Of a stretch of DNA of 64,000 bases, positions 36,641 to 46,512 are shown in pieces. Numbering within the stretch: position 1 is the first letter of the stretch; each line of letters starts with the position of its first letter. Position numbers and translations under genes: made by a program. The notes under the pieces are model-generated. The model saw nothing but the letters and a program-made list of their open reading frames with translations, did not search any database and had not been told where the DNA came from. The DNA is from Ctena decussata (taxonomy: Eukaryota > Mollusca > Bivalvia > Lucinida > Lucinidae): positions 31,118,503-31,182,502 of the forward strand of contig OZ022511.1 in the NCBI GenBank assembly GCA_963989385.1, given 5' to 3'.

Positions 36641-37498
36641 TTAAATTTGATAATCCGAAAAAGAGTCTGAAACCTCCCTGCCAAGCTTTACAATATGTGA
36701 CAGTGTCTGAAATCTTGAGCCTTATGGAGCGAAAATCAGAAATTTTGTTTTTCACATTTTCATATTTATTAATGCTTCCAGAAAAGATTTCGAGAAGAAC
36801 AAAGAAATAGCTCTAAGGTTTACTGCAAAGCAAACGAAATTCACACCAACCCGATTTCTTGTGGTTTCTACTAATTGGATACAATTAACATACTATCTGG
36901 ATAAAAGCGAAGATTCTTAAAGAGTGTACATATAAATGAAAAAAAAAAGACGCCATTAGAGATGTTGTATCACTCTTCTCAGGTGACGCTTTGAAGTTTA
37001 TTTGTGCGCAGAAATCTAATTAACTTCACGCGCAAGTTTTATGACGTCACTCTCATTTCGTGTTTCGTGACGTCAAGATCGGACCTTCACAAGGCTCAAA
37101 ATGTCAGACACCGATACATTTAATTGACTATTTATCCTTCCAGTTTACTTAATAAAACATGAAAGGCACTAAATGCTAAGCATTTTTAGAACATTACTAC
37201 GGTCCGTCTTATTAATGCAATCAGCACGATTAGAGCTTAATCGCAGCACTAGCTGTGAATTTCCTATCCTGCAAGCAACAGAACAAACGGTAATGTGTTA
37301 AAATCATCATTGCTGTCTGGTTTATGTTATGAATGACAAAGTGAGACAGCTTTCGTGATCTAGGCTTGAGATATAATCTCAGTCAGCTCTTGAGGAGGAT
37401 TTTCTTGTCGGATGAGTCGGAGGGAAAAACATGTAATGGATGTTTCTGGAGGACTTTAAGGATAAACTCTTCATTGATATATCAAATGTCATGCATAC

Positions 37499-37606
37499 TT
37501 TATCAGTTTTTAACAGTTCTTCCACTCTTGCGCTTTCAGTATGTTGAAATAACCATGAATGATGGTCCTCTTTGCTTTGTACTTCCGTTTCCCGCGGAGA
37601 CGTTTC
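37499..37606 (-). CDS. Exon 7: N-terminal part of SH2-like domain
   Basis: Acceptor TTCGCTCGTTTCAG, donor GATAAA/GTATGC, 108 nt, phase 0 to 0. The frame encodes a charged leader and then SWLFQHTESARVEELLKTDK. This matches the start of an SH2 fold: a Trp opening, helix alpha-A and the AE-LL pattern before the DG turn. The usual alpha-A arginine position (WYHGxIxR) is Ser here. The palindromic MITE at 37625-37863 starts only 19 bp upstream of the acceptor, so the MITE terminus almost touches the splice site and probably displaced the branch-point region. Confidence 0.7.
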
Positions 37607-37624
37607 CTGAAACGAGCGAATAAT

Positions 37625-37863
37625 TGAGCCGCGACAGGAAATAACCAACAAAGTGGTTGTGCGCCCAGCACAGACTCAGATCAGCCTGGGCATCCGCCCA
37701 GTCTAATCAGACTCTTTGTTGTCCGCTTGGAGGTAGCTTAGACCCTTAGCTACCCTTTAAGCGCTCAGCAAAGACTCTGATCAGACTGGGCGGATGCCCA
37801 GGTTAATTTGAGTCTGTGCTAGGCGCACATGCCACTTTGTTGATTTTGTCGTGTCGCGGCTCA
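37625..37863. mobile_element. Palindromic MITE family M1, copy 4
   Basis: Termini TGAGCCGCGACAGGAAATAA and TTTTGTCGTGTCGCGGCTCA, full-length arms. It begins 19 bp upstream of the exon 7 acceptor of the SH2-like gene. Confidence 0.85.
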
Positions 37864-37970
37864 TATAGTTTTATCTAGAATAATTGCTGACCGATACCAG
37901 GCGGTGCTTCTGTTGTAGTTTACTCTTATTGTCATTGTTTGTCAGCTGTTTATTTAAGGAATGAATTTCA

Positions 37971-38095
37971 TTTTTCTGAGGTTTATCGAAGTGTAAACTA
38001 CATTGGGTCACTAGCAAAGTAAACATGAACCCCGGGTTCATGTTTACTTTGCTAGTGACCCAATGTAGTTTACACTTCGATAAACATCAGAAAAA
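37971..38095. repeat. Near-perfect 125 bp palindrome
   Basis: Arms of 62 bp around a single C at 38033 (GAACCC-C-GGGTTC) match with one mismatch (37980 versus 38086). Arms contain GTGTAAACTACATTGGGTCA and its complement. It could be a very young foldback element or a cruciform-forming site; TSDs are not evident. Confidence 0.8.
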
Positions 38096-38589
38096 TTAAG
38101 TTCATTGCTTATATTTACATTCGTTTCAATCAAAACCTTGATGAAAACTCTTACATAAGCGCTAAAATTGAAGCAGTAAAACATGTATACGCAATTTTTT
38201 CTGCTAACAGCGGAACAGCGTGAATGACGTCATGGCGTCGCCGACGTCCATCAGATTGTTGTTGGCATTGTTTATTTTGACGTCATTGACGTCGCGTGGC
38301 TAAATGTAACTATTGGAATGTAAACTACATAAGGTTTCAATGGTTTACTATAGAGCGTTTTAGTAAATACAGCAAAAATGTAAATATTACTCTTTGACAT
38401 TTGTATGTTACTTGGGAATGCTTGAAGGCTATCTGCTGGCAAACAGCTGACATCTTGGTATTCCACTTGTCTTGTTTTGATTTTGGGGTCTTCTGTATTG
38501 TTTGCCTTCCCTATTGATGTTTAGGGTAGGTTGTGGCGATCGACTGTGTCGGTTCCTGAACATTTACGTTAGATACATAACGGCAAAAT

Positions 38590-39085
38590 GGCGGAAAAGT
38601 AAGTAGGAAAATTCTCAGGCACTGTCACAATTCAATCCCAGATCCCACCCAAGACCATGTGGGGAAAAGACAACACCTAATTAGTAACCACAAAAGACAT
38701 CACCAACGGCAGCCATGTTAACAGCCATTTCCCATGTAGAAGGTCAACGGGCTAACCTTAACGTCACAAACAATGCATCAAAAATAGACATAGCATGAAA
38801 CAACACATAAAACAACCAAGAAGACAAAACAGGAGTGCCGCCGGCTAGTAATGAAATTAGGTCTGTGTGTGGTGTGTGTGTGTGTGTAGTGTGGGGGGGG
38901 GGGGGTAACCGGTTTGTGGTCGACCAACCCTCGCCCTTTGTTCTGCCTTGGATCATCAGATGCTTAGTTGATTTAGTTCAGCCCAACAAAAATACCACCG
39001 CCAACACAACAAACTTACGAAAAGCACCAACTCTGACAATAAGAACAACTCATACGAAAAAAAATAAACATTTATTTTTACCTAT
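38590..39085 (+). repeat. Dispersed repeat R1, subfamily 3, with GT/G microsatellite
   Basis: AGTAGGAAAATTCTCAGGCA (also at 31062), ACCGGTTTGTGGTCGACCAA and TCTGCCTTGGATCATCAGAT (shared with 21580-21730). Contains a GT-rich run followed by 14 G (38863-38907). Confidence 0.55.
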
Positions 39086-39097
39086 TTGGTAAAAGTT

Positions 39098-39310
39098 GGG
39101 TGTGTTGGGTTTAACGGCTCTTTGAGACAGTATTTCAGTCTATATTGAGCCGTCTACCAGAGAGACGAGGAAAAAGAAGGAAGAGAGAACAAATGAAAAT
39201 AAAAAAAATATCCAAACAATACCCTCTCGCACCTGCTTGAATGCCCTACTATTATAAAAATTAGTAAGACGCCCCGCCCCGGCACTGAAAGATACACAGC
39301 CACATTGTCC
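39098..39310 (-). mobile_element. SINE family B, copy 3
   Basis: TTTAACGGCTCTTTGAGACA and CCAAACAATACCCTCTCGCA match the family body. No target duplication could be fixed by eye. Confidence 0.65.
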
Positions 39311-39675
39311 GTTGTGAAAAGGGATTGTTGTTACTGTGGTGTCCCAACGACACTGCAGGAAATAGAATAGAATAGAAAACAATTAAGCAAATCAGTAAAT
39401 TCTGTCAAAAATTTTAAATCATCGGCTCACATCGTATTCTGAAGTTTATTAGGCAAAGTTCGTGTTCACTTCGTTAAAAGTGGTTGAGAATACTTTTATT
39501 GGTAAATAACTCTGTCATGTTTAGTTTTGTCTCCTCTCTTAAAAAAGATCAACTCGCAAAGGAAAACAAAATGCTCTTGCTGGAGTAATTTAGCCTGTTG
39601 ATCCCAATTCATGCTAACCATTTCTTATTACTGACCGTTCCAAGGCGGTGCTTCTGGTGAGGTTTACTACTTTTA

Positions 39676-40593
39676 TTATTCCGAAGGCGGAGTGATATAG
39701 GTTTGTCCATGTCCGTCCGTTCGTCTTTCCATCCGTCCGTCCGTCCGTCTGTCCATCCTGAGCCATAACTAAGAAATCACTGATCGGAATTTCATGAAAC
39801 TTAGAATAATTACAAATTACTATAAGGCGATAATGCACGTGGGGTTTGATTAGACTGCTTCATAACTTAATGAGTTACCGCCTTGAATTTATTTAACAGT
39901 AAAATAAGCCATAAATTAATAAACAATTATCCGAATTTCACGGAACTGAACAAGAAAGTGATTCTGTATATATAAAGTTTTGATAGAACGGCATTCTTAG
40001 TGCATAAGTTATTACCATTGAATGAATTTAAAATTGATAAATCAAGCTTTGTATTAATGAATGGAATTCTATGAAACTTATACTAAATATGTATTATCGT
40101 AGCAGGTGTGTTCTTATCAAGTTTTGTTGGACCTGCTTCAGTAGTGCATGATTTAATGCCCTTAAATCACTTTAATTCAGACAAATTGAGTCATAACTAA
40201 ATAATCAATATATGGAATTTCACGAAACTTAAAACTTTTATATGTCATCATAATACGGCAGTGGACAGAAAGTTTTGTTATAATGGCATCAGTTATGCAA
40301 GAGTTATTGTCCTTGATTTAATTTAAACTACACAAATTAGCCATACTTTGGCAACAGTGAATGAAATGTAATGAAACCGGATATGAGTATGTATAATCAA
40401 AGTGGGCTGATGCTGATGCAAGTTGTTTAGAATGGTCTCACTAATACAAGAATTCTTGCTCTTGTTTGACTTAAAATCTGCAGCTTCAGTTGTAACTAGG
40501 TAACTAGTGATCAACATTTTGTCGAATTTAAAATAAACCATAAACAAATCAGCCATTTCGGCGGGGAATATAAATTCAAGAAATTTTCTTGTT
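39676..40593 (+). mobile_element. Helentron/Pearl-like element, family TTATTCCGAAGGCGG
   Basis: 5' TATTCCGAAGGCGGAGTGAT, a CCGTCCGTCCGTCC array (39712-39757), then about five monomers of about 145 bp with CATAACTAAGAAATCAC and GGAATTTCATGAAACTTA. The 3' CGGCGGGGAATATAAATTC repeats the 5' GGCGG..ATATA motif, followed by an AAATT/AATTT hairpin and TTTTCTTGTT. It sits in an intron of the SH2-like gene. Confidence 0.6.
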
Positions 40594-40809
40594 AACATAG
40601 TGTCAGTTTTCTATTATTCTCTTACCGTTTGTACATAATTTAGAATAGCTTAGCGGCCATCTACCGGGAAATAGCTGACCTTTAAGCTATTCGCTTATCA
40701 TGATTTGCTTTTGATTTTTATTTCTTTAACGTTTGGTGCCTCGGGCAGCGTCTGCTAACAGACTATGTCAGTTTCTTATCATTGTCTTTTCATTTACTCT
40801 GACTTCCAG

Positions 40810-40892
40810 TGGAGCGAACGGGATATCACAAAACTAGTTTTCCTCACTTTAGTTACGAGTCTTACAATAGTATTCGCAATGGCACATCGCAA
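40810..40892 (+). other. Weak candidate exon, plus strand
   Basis: Acceptor TTTACTCTGACTTCCAG and donor CAA/GTAAGT frame 27 open codons (starts ERTGYHKTSF). No partner exon or family; it lies within an intron of the SH2-like gene on the other strand. Confidence 0.2.
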
Positions 40893-41071
40893 GTAAGTAT
40901 CGAAATTAAAACAATTTCCTACCTACTGCTCGACAGAGAGGGGGAGAGTACAACTATTTTGACCTGCCTACCTCTCAGCATTTGGCCGTCAGTGAAACCA
41001 TTCAAATGTCAAAACTACAATTGCTTATCACTTCGGAATATCCATCAGTATTTTTTTGAACCCTCTATTAA

Positions 41072-41150
41072 TAGATTAAGTGGGTCTCTAACCCCCACTG
41101 CCCCTACGGCTATTAGGCTTTGGGAAACCTTTACCCTTTTTTTACCTATT
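41072..41150 (+). repeat. Repeat R4, copy 2
   Basis: Partner of 10690-10775, opposite orientation; ends GGCTTTGGGAAACCTTTACC. Confidence 0.35.
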
Positions 41151-41499
41151 AATAGTAAATATTCTGCTGATGATAATGTCTATAAGGTCGAAATTCAAAG
41201 ACATTAAGCAAGTGATACGAGTAGCCAGACGCATTTTCATTTTCCAGCGTTCTATGATTGCAAAATTCCAGATGATGTTGCTATAATATAAAACAAATGT
41301 TGAATTCTGCTGATGACATTATATTTTTATATCGCGAGACTTCTGACTCAACTTAATGCAAAAATGCCATATGAAAGAAAATAAAACCTCTTTTTGACTT
41401 GCTGCAGATGAGGCAGACACTTGAACATCATCATCTTTTTCTTCAGTGCCTGAAAAAGAGACTTCTGCTACACAAAGCTCAAGATAAGTTCTTTTTAAA

Positions 41500-41640
41500 A
41501 TGATTCTGAGATATATTTCTTATTTCTCAATGGAAACATATGTTGTGATCCCTATTCAGAACCGTCTCGATGAGTTGGTTCCATTAAAACTCATAACGTA
41601 TGTATTTTATGAAGAGATAAGGATAATATCCATGAATAAT
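41500..41640 (+). repeat. Repeat R3, related single unit
   Basis: Shares ATATATTTCTTA..., GAAACATATGTTGTGATCCC and AACCGTCTCGATGAG with 16480-16835. Confidence 0.4.
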
Positions 41641-42347
41641 CCCCGTAAGCCTTTCATATCTGTAGCTCTAATACAGCTGGAAATTTGATATAACCAAAAT
41701 TGTGCTGACGCATTAAAACGAACTTTGCTGCTAGAGAAAATGTGAGCTGTACATGACCAGATTAACATTTACACTTGCCAGTGCGCCATGTGCCTATGCA
41801 GTTCGTTTAGACAATGTAACTGACATTTTAGAAACTGAAGAGATTGTCAAGTTCTTTCGCAGTTGATAATTTCGCATGCAAATAGGAGAAACGTGATAAC
41901 ATTTTCTCCATATGATACAAGTTCTTTTTTGCACACAATTATAAAAATAAAAGGCGACCAAAAAACTACCTTAATGTTATGAATTTGACCTTCTGCCATA
42001 AAATGAGCTTGGCATAATAGTTTTCAATTTATTTTGGGCCTTATAGAGCACACTAAAACATTTGATTTTATGAAATGAATACCATGAATCACACATGAGG
42101 GCTAGACAGAAACAAAATATTGCGACACCTTATGTTCCTTGTGGTGTCAAACAACAACACCGAAATACAGATGCAAAAGGAAACCACAAATTGAGCCTCG
42201 AATGGCAAAGCAGCAGTCAATACAGCCAATGCGGCAAACAGAAGCATGTCTCATCTTTGATTCCTCATAGGTTTTTACCCGCGATGTTTTTGTTCCCCGT
42301 AAATTTTTTATTGGTTGTTTAGTAATCATTCTCGCGAACCGAATAGC

Positions 42348-42680
42348 TACTGTAAAACACTTATGTATAGCGGTCACTTAATTTCGGCGATATTGACGGA
42401 AATGAAGACAATCGCAAAATTACAATTGAGCCACGACACGAGAAAACCAACAATGTGGTAGAGCGCCCAGGGCAGACTCAGATCAGCCTGGGCATCCGCC
42501 CAGTCTGATCAGAGTCTTCGCTGTCCGCATGGAGGTAGCTCAGTCCCTTAGCTACCCTTTAAGCACTTAGCGAAGAGTCTGATCAGACTGGGTGGATACT
42601 CAGGCTGATCTGAGTCTGCGCAGGGCGCACAACCACATTGTTGGTTTTCTCGTGTCGCGGCTCAATTAAGGGCGGATGGT
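42348..42680. mobile_element. Partial family M3 element interrupted by M1 copy 5
   Basis: 42348-42425 matches the left end of the element at 20505 (TACTGTAAAACACTTA, GGCGATATTG), and AATTAAGGGCGG after the MITE matches its continuation. The right end is missing. Confidence 0.6.
42426..42664. mobile_element. Palindromic MITE family M1, copy 5, inside a TA-type element
   Basis: TGAGCCACGACACGAGAAAA and TTTTCTCGTGTCGCGGCTCA ends. Flanking sequence (TACTGTAAAACACTTA from 42348, and AATTAAGGGCGG after) matches the element at 20505-21066, so this MITE landed in a copy of that element. Confidence 0.8.
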
Positions 42681-43344
42681 CGACACTTTGTGCTTTCGTT
42701 TTTGCTTTCTCTGTTTCAGTGTTCCGTGTTCTGGATGCTTAGGCTCGTGGTTTCTGCGATGGAGTTTGTCCGTTGGGTGGTCATGCGCTTCTGGTTCGAA
42801 GTTGTGCTTGGCGTGCTCTTCGTCCACTTGTCGATTCTGAGACAAATCTCGGAGGGCTTTTCATTAAATTCTTTTATGAATAAAATAATTGGGTTGGCAT
42901 AGTATCTTTGGGGACTTCGTTTTTACTTACTTACGACCAAAGGTCAAACCAGTGACAGCCATTAGATTAAGCCCCTTCACAAAGTGGATACGAGGGTTTA
43001 TCTTTCAAGATTATCTGTAGACAGGGATTCGGCATGCTTTCAGAACTGGCTATGAGTGTCCTAGACATTTCAGGAATAGACCAACTCTAAAATCTTTTAG
43101 GGATTTTCCCGAGATTATTTCAAAATGGTCATCGCAGTGCGCGAGTAAGGGGGTCCTTTTTATTAGACCTACTTCCCAAATATACACGTGAGCTCGACTG
43201 AAGACGTACCAAAACAGGAACCGGATAATATCGGTTAAACCAGCATTTCAGTTACCCCAAAGGCAGTTTGGTCAATAAATTCGTATTTCAAGAGTTTTCC
43301 ACTGTTAAACATTCGATGATCCTGTTGAAGTTGGTCCAGGTAAT

Positions 43345-43735
43345 TAGGGGATAACTGTATTCAAAATTGTCATTTGGGGAGGTAAATCGTCGGTTTTGAT
43401 TTCGGAAATTTCGTTTTACGGCGACGCGCCAGCGGAGACATAAAACGCAATTTGCGCCCATAAAACCGACGATTTACCCACCCAATACAGTTATCCCCAT
43501 TCTAATGCAATTTTCACATAGTGTGCTACTTTGCGCTCACAGCGAACGCATTCAGCAACATAAAACCAGACGGTCAGCCAATGGGAAGCGACGTTACGTA
43601 ATGACGTCGGATTTGCGACAGTAAGTAGGATATACTGTCGCAAATATTTGACGTTGTCCAATCAAACGTCGCGTTACTTACGTAAGTGCATTATATTCTG
43701 CTATGTAAGGCAGATAAACAGTCAGCATATCGGAT
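43345..43735. repeat. Composite palindromic insertion inside the DIRS-like RT region
   Basis: Two inverted-repeat blocks. About 43349-43499 has arms GGGGATAACTGTATT and its complement, with GTAAATCGTCGGTTTT mirrored inside. About 43575-43690 has TTGCGACAGTA mirrored by TACTGTCGCAA, flanked by complementary GACGTTACGTAA-type segments. The DIRS reading stops before and resumes after the block with about 30 RT residues missing, so the insertion came with a deletion or replaced sequence. Confidence 0.55.
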
Positions 43736-44155
43736 TATTCCTGTGCACAGCGAGGACCTGAGCTGCTTGGTTTCAAAAGGGCAGATCAGTATTATTATGA
43801 TGAGTGCCTAAGCATGGGCCTGCATAGTTCAGCGGCTATTTTGATAGGTTTAGCTCAGGTGTGAAGTAGGCTGGGTATTTCATTCATTACCCACAGTCCC
43901 GCTAACTCAAATATTTGTCATCAACTACATACATTTTTGACACTTTCGGAGCAAGTGGGGATACCAATTAAGAATGATAAAACAGCTGGACGGTGCAATT
44001 GCCTTACTTTTATGGGTTTAGTGTTAGATTCGCTGAAGATTGAAGCGCACCTGCCTCAGTATGAAATTAGAAAATGTCAGGTATCTTATGGTTTCTTTTG
44101 GGCACACATCAAAAATGTAAAACAATAAAACTACGTGCACTTCAATCAATTTAAG

Positions 44156-44650
44156 GCCTTTTAATTTTTGTTGCATCGTGGTTAAAAGTAAAAAGTATGC
44201 AAAGACCAGGAACTGAAACAATCAAAATCCAAATCCATCCCTCAAACCATAGTTGGAAACAACTAAGATTACAAATAATCAAGATACAGAGAACATATGG
44301 CCAACCGAGTGAGCAGCTTGTTCCCAAAAGGTGGCCACTCAGCAACCCAAACCGAACCAAAAATAATAAGAACATACATAAGGTAAAACATCACAGAAAC
44401 TCTGACACCAAAAACAGGCAACAGAGAACCACAACAGAACTACCGCCTTGGAACGGTCAGTAATGAATTACTGGGGGGCTTAAATCGATTTTACAGGCCC
44501 AACCTCACCCTCAGTTTCTGAAGTGGTACAAAACATTTAGTTGGTTGTTCGGTTCGCATGATAACCCTCTAACTCGTCAATGAATCATCACGGTAAACAC
44601 ATTAATCAAATTTTAACACCATGAAGAAGCAAAGACGAGGACTCAATAGA
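44156..44650 (+). repeat. Dispersed repeat R1, subfamily 2, copy 2, inside the DIRS relic
   Basis: Near-identical to the 32.8 kb copy. It separates the RT part (ending about 44130) from the RNase H part (from about 44720) of the DIRS-like element. Near-identity of two copies 11 kb apart suggests recent movement. Confidence 0.75.
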
Positions 44651-45647
44651 TACAACGGGCCGTCTGACAGGTGGAGATCCCTGTCCTGCCAAACAACCTG
44701 GTGGGTCTTTCCTGCGCAGATTGATAGATCTAATAAAATATGCCTCACGACCAAATTATAAACTAAGTTTGAATAAAGATGCCAGCAGAGATCTGGCGCC
44801 ATTGCAGTTGTTTACTGAGAATTTCAATGGATCTAGCTTAAGATATCGGAAAGATAAATGGATGACCTCCCCTTCTTTAGTCCCATATACGGACGCGTCG
44901 GGAGCAGTTGTTTCGGTGCTATTTTTGGCTGATGGGCAAATGGCTCTCTACCAATTTCCAATTACTTTTGAAGCAATTTTCCTGTAGAGTTAGCGTTTCA
45001 AATATGGGACCCAGATAGAAATATCCAATACGTCGCATTGCACATTGACAATCTTGCTGCAGTCTATATTCTTAACGATAAATCAAGTAAAGATAAATCT
45101 AAAATGTGGTTAGTCCGACGCTTGTTTTAAGCGTGTTTGAATAAACAATGTATTGACTAATGGTATCCATATAGGTGGTTGTCGTAATACATTATCAGAC
45201 CTTAAGAACCAGCTTCTATTCAAACAAATGTCTGCATTTGGTTACTGCCACAATATCCTTGATACGCTGTACTACCACAATATCCCTGAGATGCTGAATT
45301 CTACAAACAACTTTGAGCACGAAACTTATAATGGTGCAAAACGTTTTGCACTTTCTCCAGATAAACGGTTGCCGGTCACATTGCATATGTTGCACAATTT
45401 TATTAACTTTATTAAAAGATTGTATCCCGCTGTCTACGAAAGGCGGGTTTATACTGCAATGTTTCTACTCGTTTTTCATGTTTTAGGTGAGGGGGGTAGG
45501 GGAGTATACTATAAGGGGCGGTAAACAGTCACATGTCATTCAAACCGACAATATTAAGTTTTGAGTAAAAACTGGCTAAGTTCACAAAGGTCGATATATT
45601 AATATCACACTATAAGCTCTAGAGAAGGGGGTAACTTAAGTTATCTG

Positions 45648-45880
45648 GGGCCGTATTCATGAAACGACTTAAGTGGTTGCTATGCTGTTGCTAAGGCTAA
45701 ATTTCTTTGAAGCAGATTCCCTACAACTATGAAATTTGGTCTGGAGGAACAGTCTTACAAAGACAAAGACTGTTCCTCCAGACCAAATTTCATAGTAACT
45801 GTTGTAGGGAATCTCCTTTATAGATATTTAGCCTTAGCAACCGCATACCAACGACTTAAGTGGCTTTATGAATACGGCTC
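45648..45880. mobile_element. Palindromic MITE family M2, copy 1
   Basis: GGGCCGTATTCATGAAACGA mirrored at the right end (TGAATACGGC). Inner arms GGTCTGGAGGAACAGTCTT and AGACTGTTCCTCCAGACC. Flanked by CTG on both sides (45645-45647, 45881-45883). It separates the DIRS relic from LINE copy A. Confidence 0.8.
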
Positions 45881-45883
45881 CTG

Positions 45884-46512
45884 ATCCTAAACAGTCTAGT
45901 CTATCCCATATCCTTGCTAGATCGTTACATATGACTTTACAACAATCCCTTTCCACCTTGCCTTATCTTCAGTTGCCCTTTTTGAGATGGCAGTCCATCC
46001 CCATCCACACCTTAATATTGTCTACCCATCTTTTCTTCTGCCTACCTTTTCTTCTTTCCTTTCACTGTACCCTACAGAATTGTCTTTGCTCAGACATATG
46101 GCATTGAGACGTGGCAAAACCAGCTCGTTATCCGTTTATTGACCAAGGTCAGGAGATCGTAATATTTTCCAATAGCTATTTGGATCATTCTACGAACATC
46201 CTCATTAGTGACATGGTCCTTGCATGATATGTTCAGTAACCTTCGATAACCACACATCGGCTTCACCTTTAATTCAAGAGATATGTTGTTATCTTTCCAT
46301 ATTGGGCTCAGCTTTGTCAGAGCAACAGTAGCTTGTGCAATCCTTGAGCCAACCTCCAGCTTTGAGCCTTCATTTGAGACAATTGCTCCAAGGTACTTAA
46401 AGCTTGTAACTGTTCCAAACTTCTGCCCTTTAACCTTGATCTCTCTCTGGATGTCATTGGCGCTGTTTGCCTTTAGCTTGGTATTCTTAGCACTTACCTC
46501 CATTTTATAGCA
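45884..46512 (-). pseudogene. 5'-truncated non-LTR retrotransposon (RTE-like) 3' end, copy A
   Basis: The minus strand reads the C-terminal part of a non-LTR reverse transcriptase: MEVSAKNTKLKANSAN, GTVTSFKYLGAIVS, RIAQATVALTKLSPIW, CGYRRLLNISCKDHVTNEDV and LLTLVNKRITSWFCHVS. The stretch between KVKPM and CGYRRLL has a deletion relative to copy B. The 3' end reads GGGATAGACTAGACTG. Truncation at the 5' side (46512) is typical of target-primed retrotransposition. Class is by resemblance of the FKYLGA and RLLNISYKDH segments; RTE-like is a moderate guess. It abuts the palindromic MITE at 45648-45880. Confidence 0.7.

Larger units (their letters stand above)
42940..45640 (+). mobile_element. DIRS/Ngaro-like tyrosine-recombinase retroelement, broken
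   Basis: Pieces of one polyprotein run in order with stops and frameshifts. 43020-43345 holds gag/RT N-terminal similarity, including FRDFPEII and LVNKFVFQEFSTVKHS. About 43770-43930 holds QYYYDECLSMGLHSSAA of the RT. 43937-44110 holds GIPIKNDKT and LTFMGLVLDS. 44721-45150 holds the RNase H-like part with YTDASG and HIDNLAAVYILNDKSSKD. 45150-45640 has the linker and start of the recombinase domain. A palindromic segment (about 43345-43735) replaces the RT centre, so the catalytic aspartates are missing, and a dispersed repeat (44156-44650) splits RT from RNase H. The recombinase catalytic end is absent; a MITE abuts at 45648. It is inert and sits in an intron of the SH2-like gene. Confidence 0.75.

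Noticed and set aside
40809..41207. 132-codon plus-strand open frame
   Set aside because: Crosses a strong GTAAGT donor and the R4 repeat; only the first 27 codons are kept as a weak exon candidate.
46283..46510. 75-codon plus-strand frame
   Set aside because: Antisense of the LINE RT fragment copy A.
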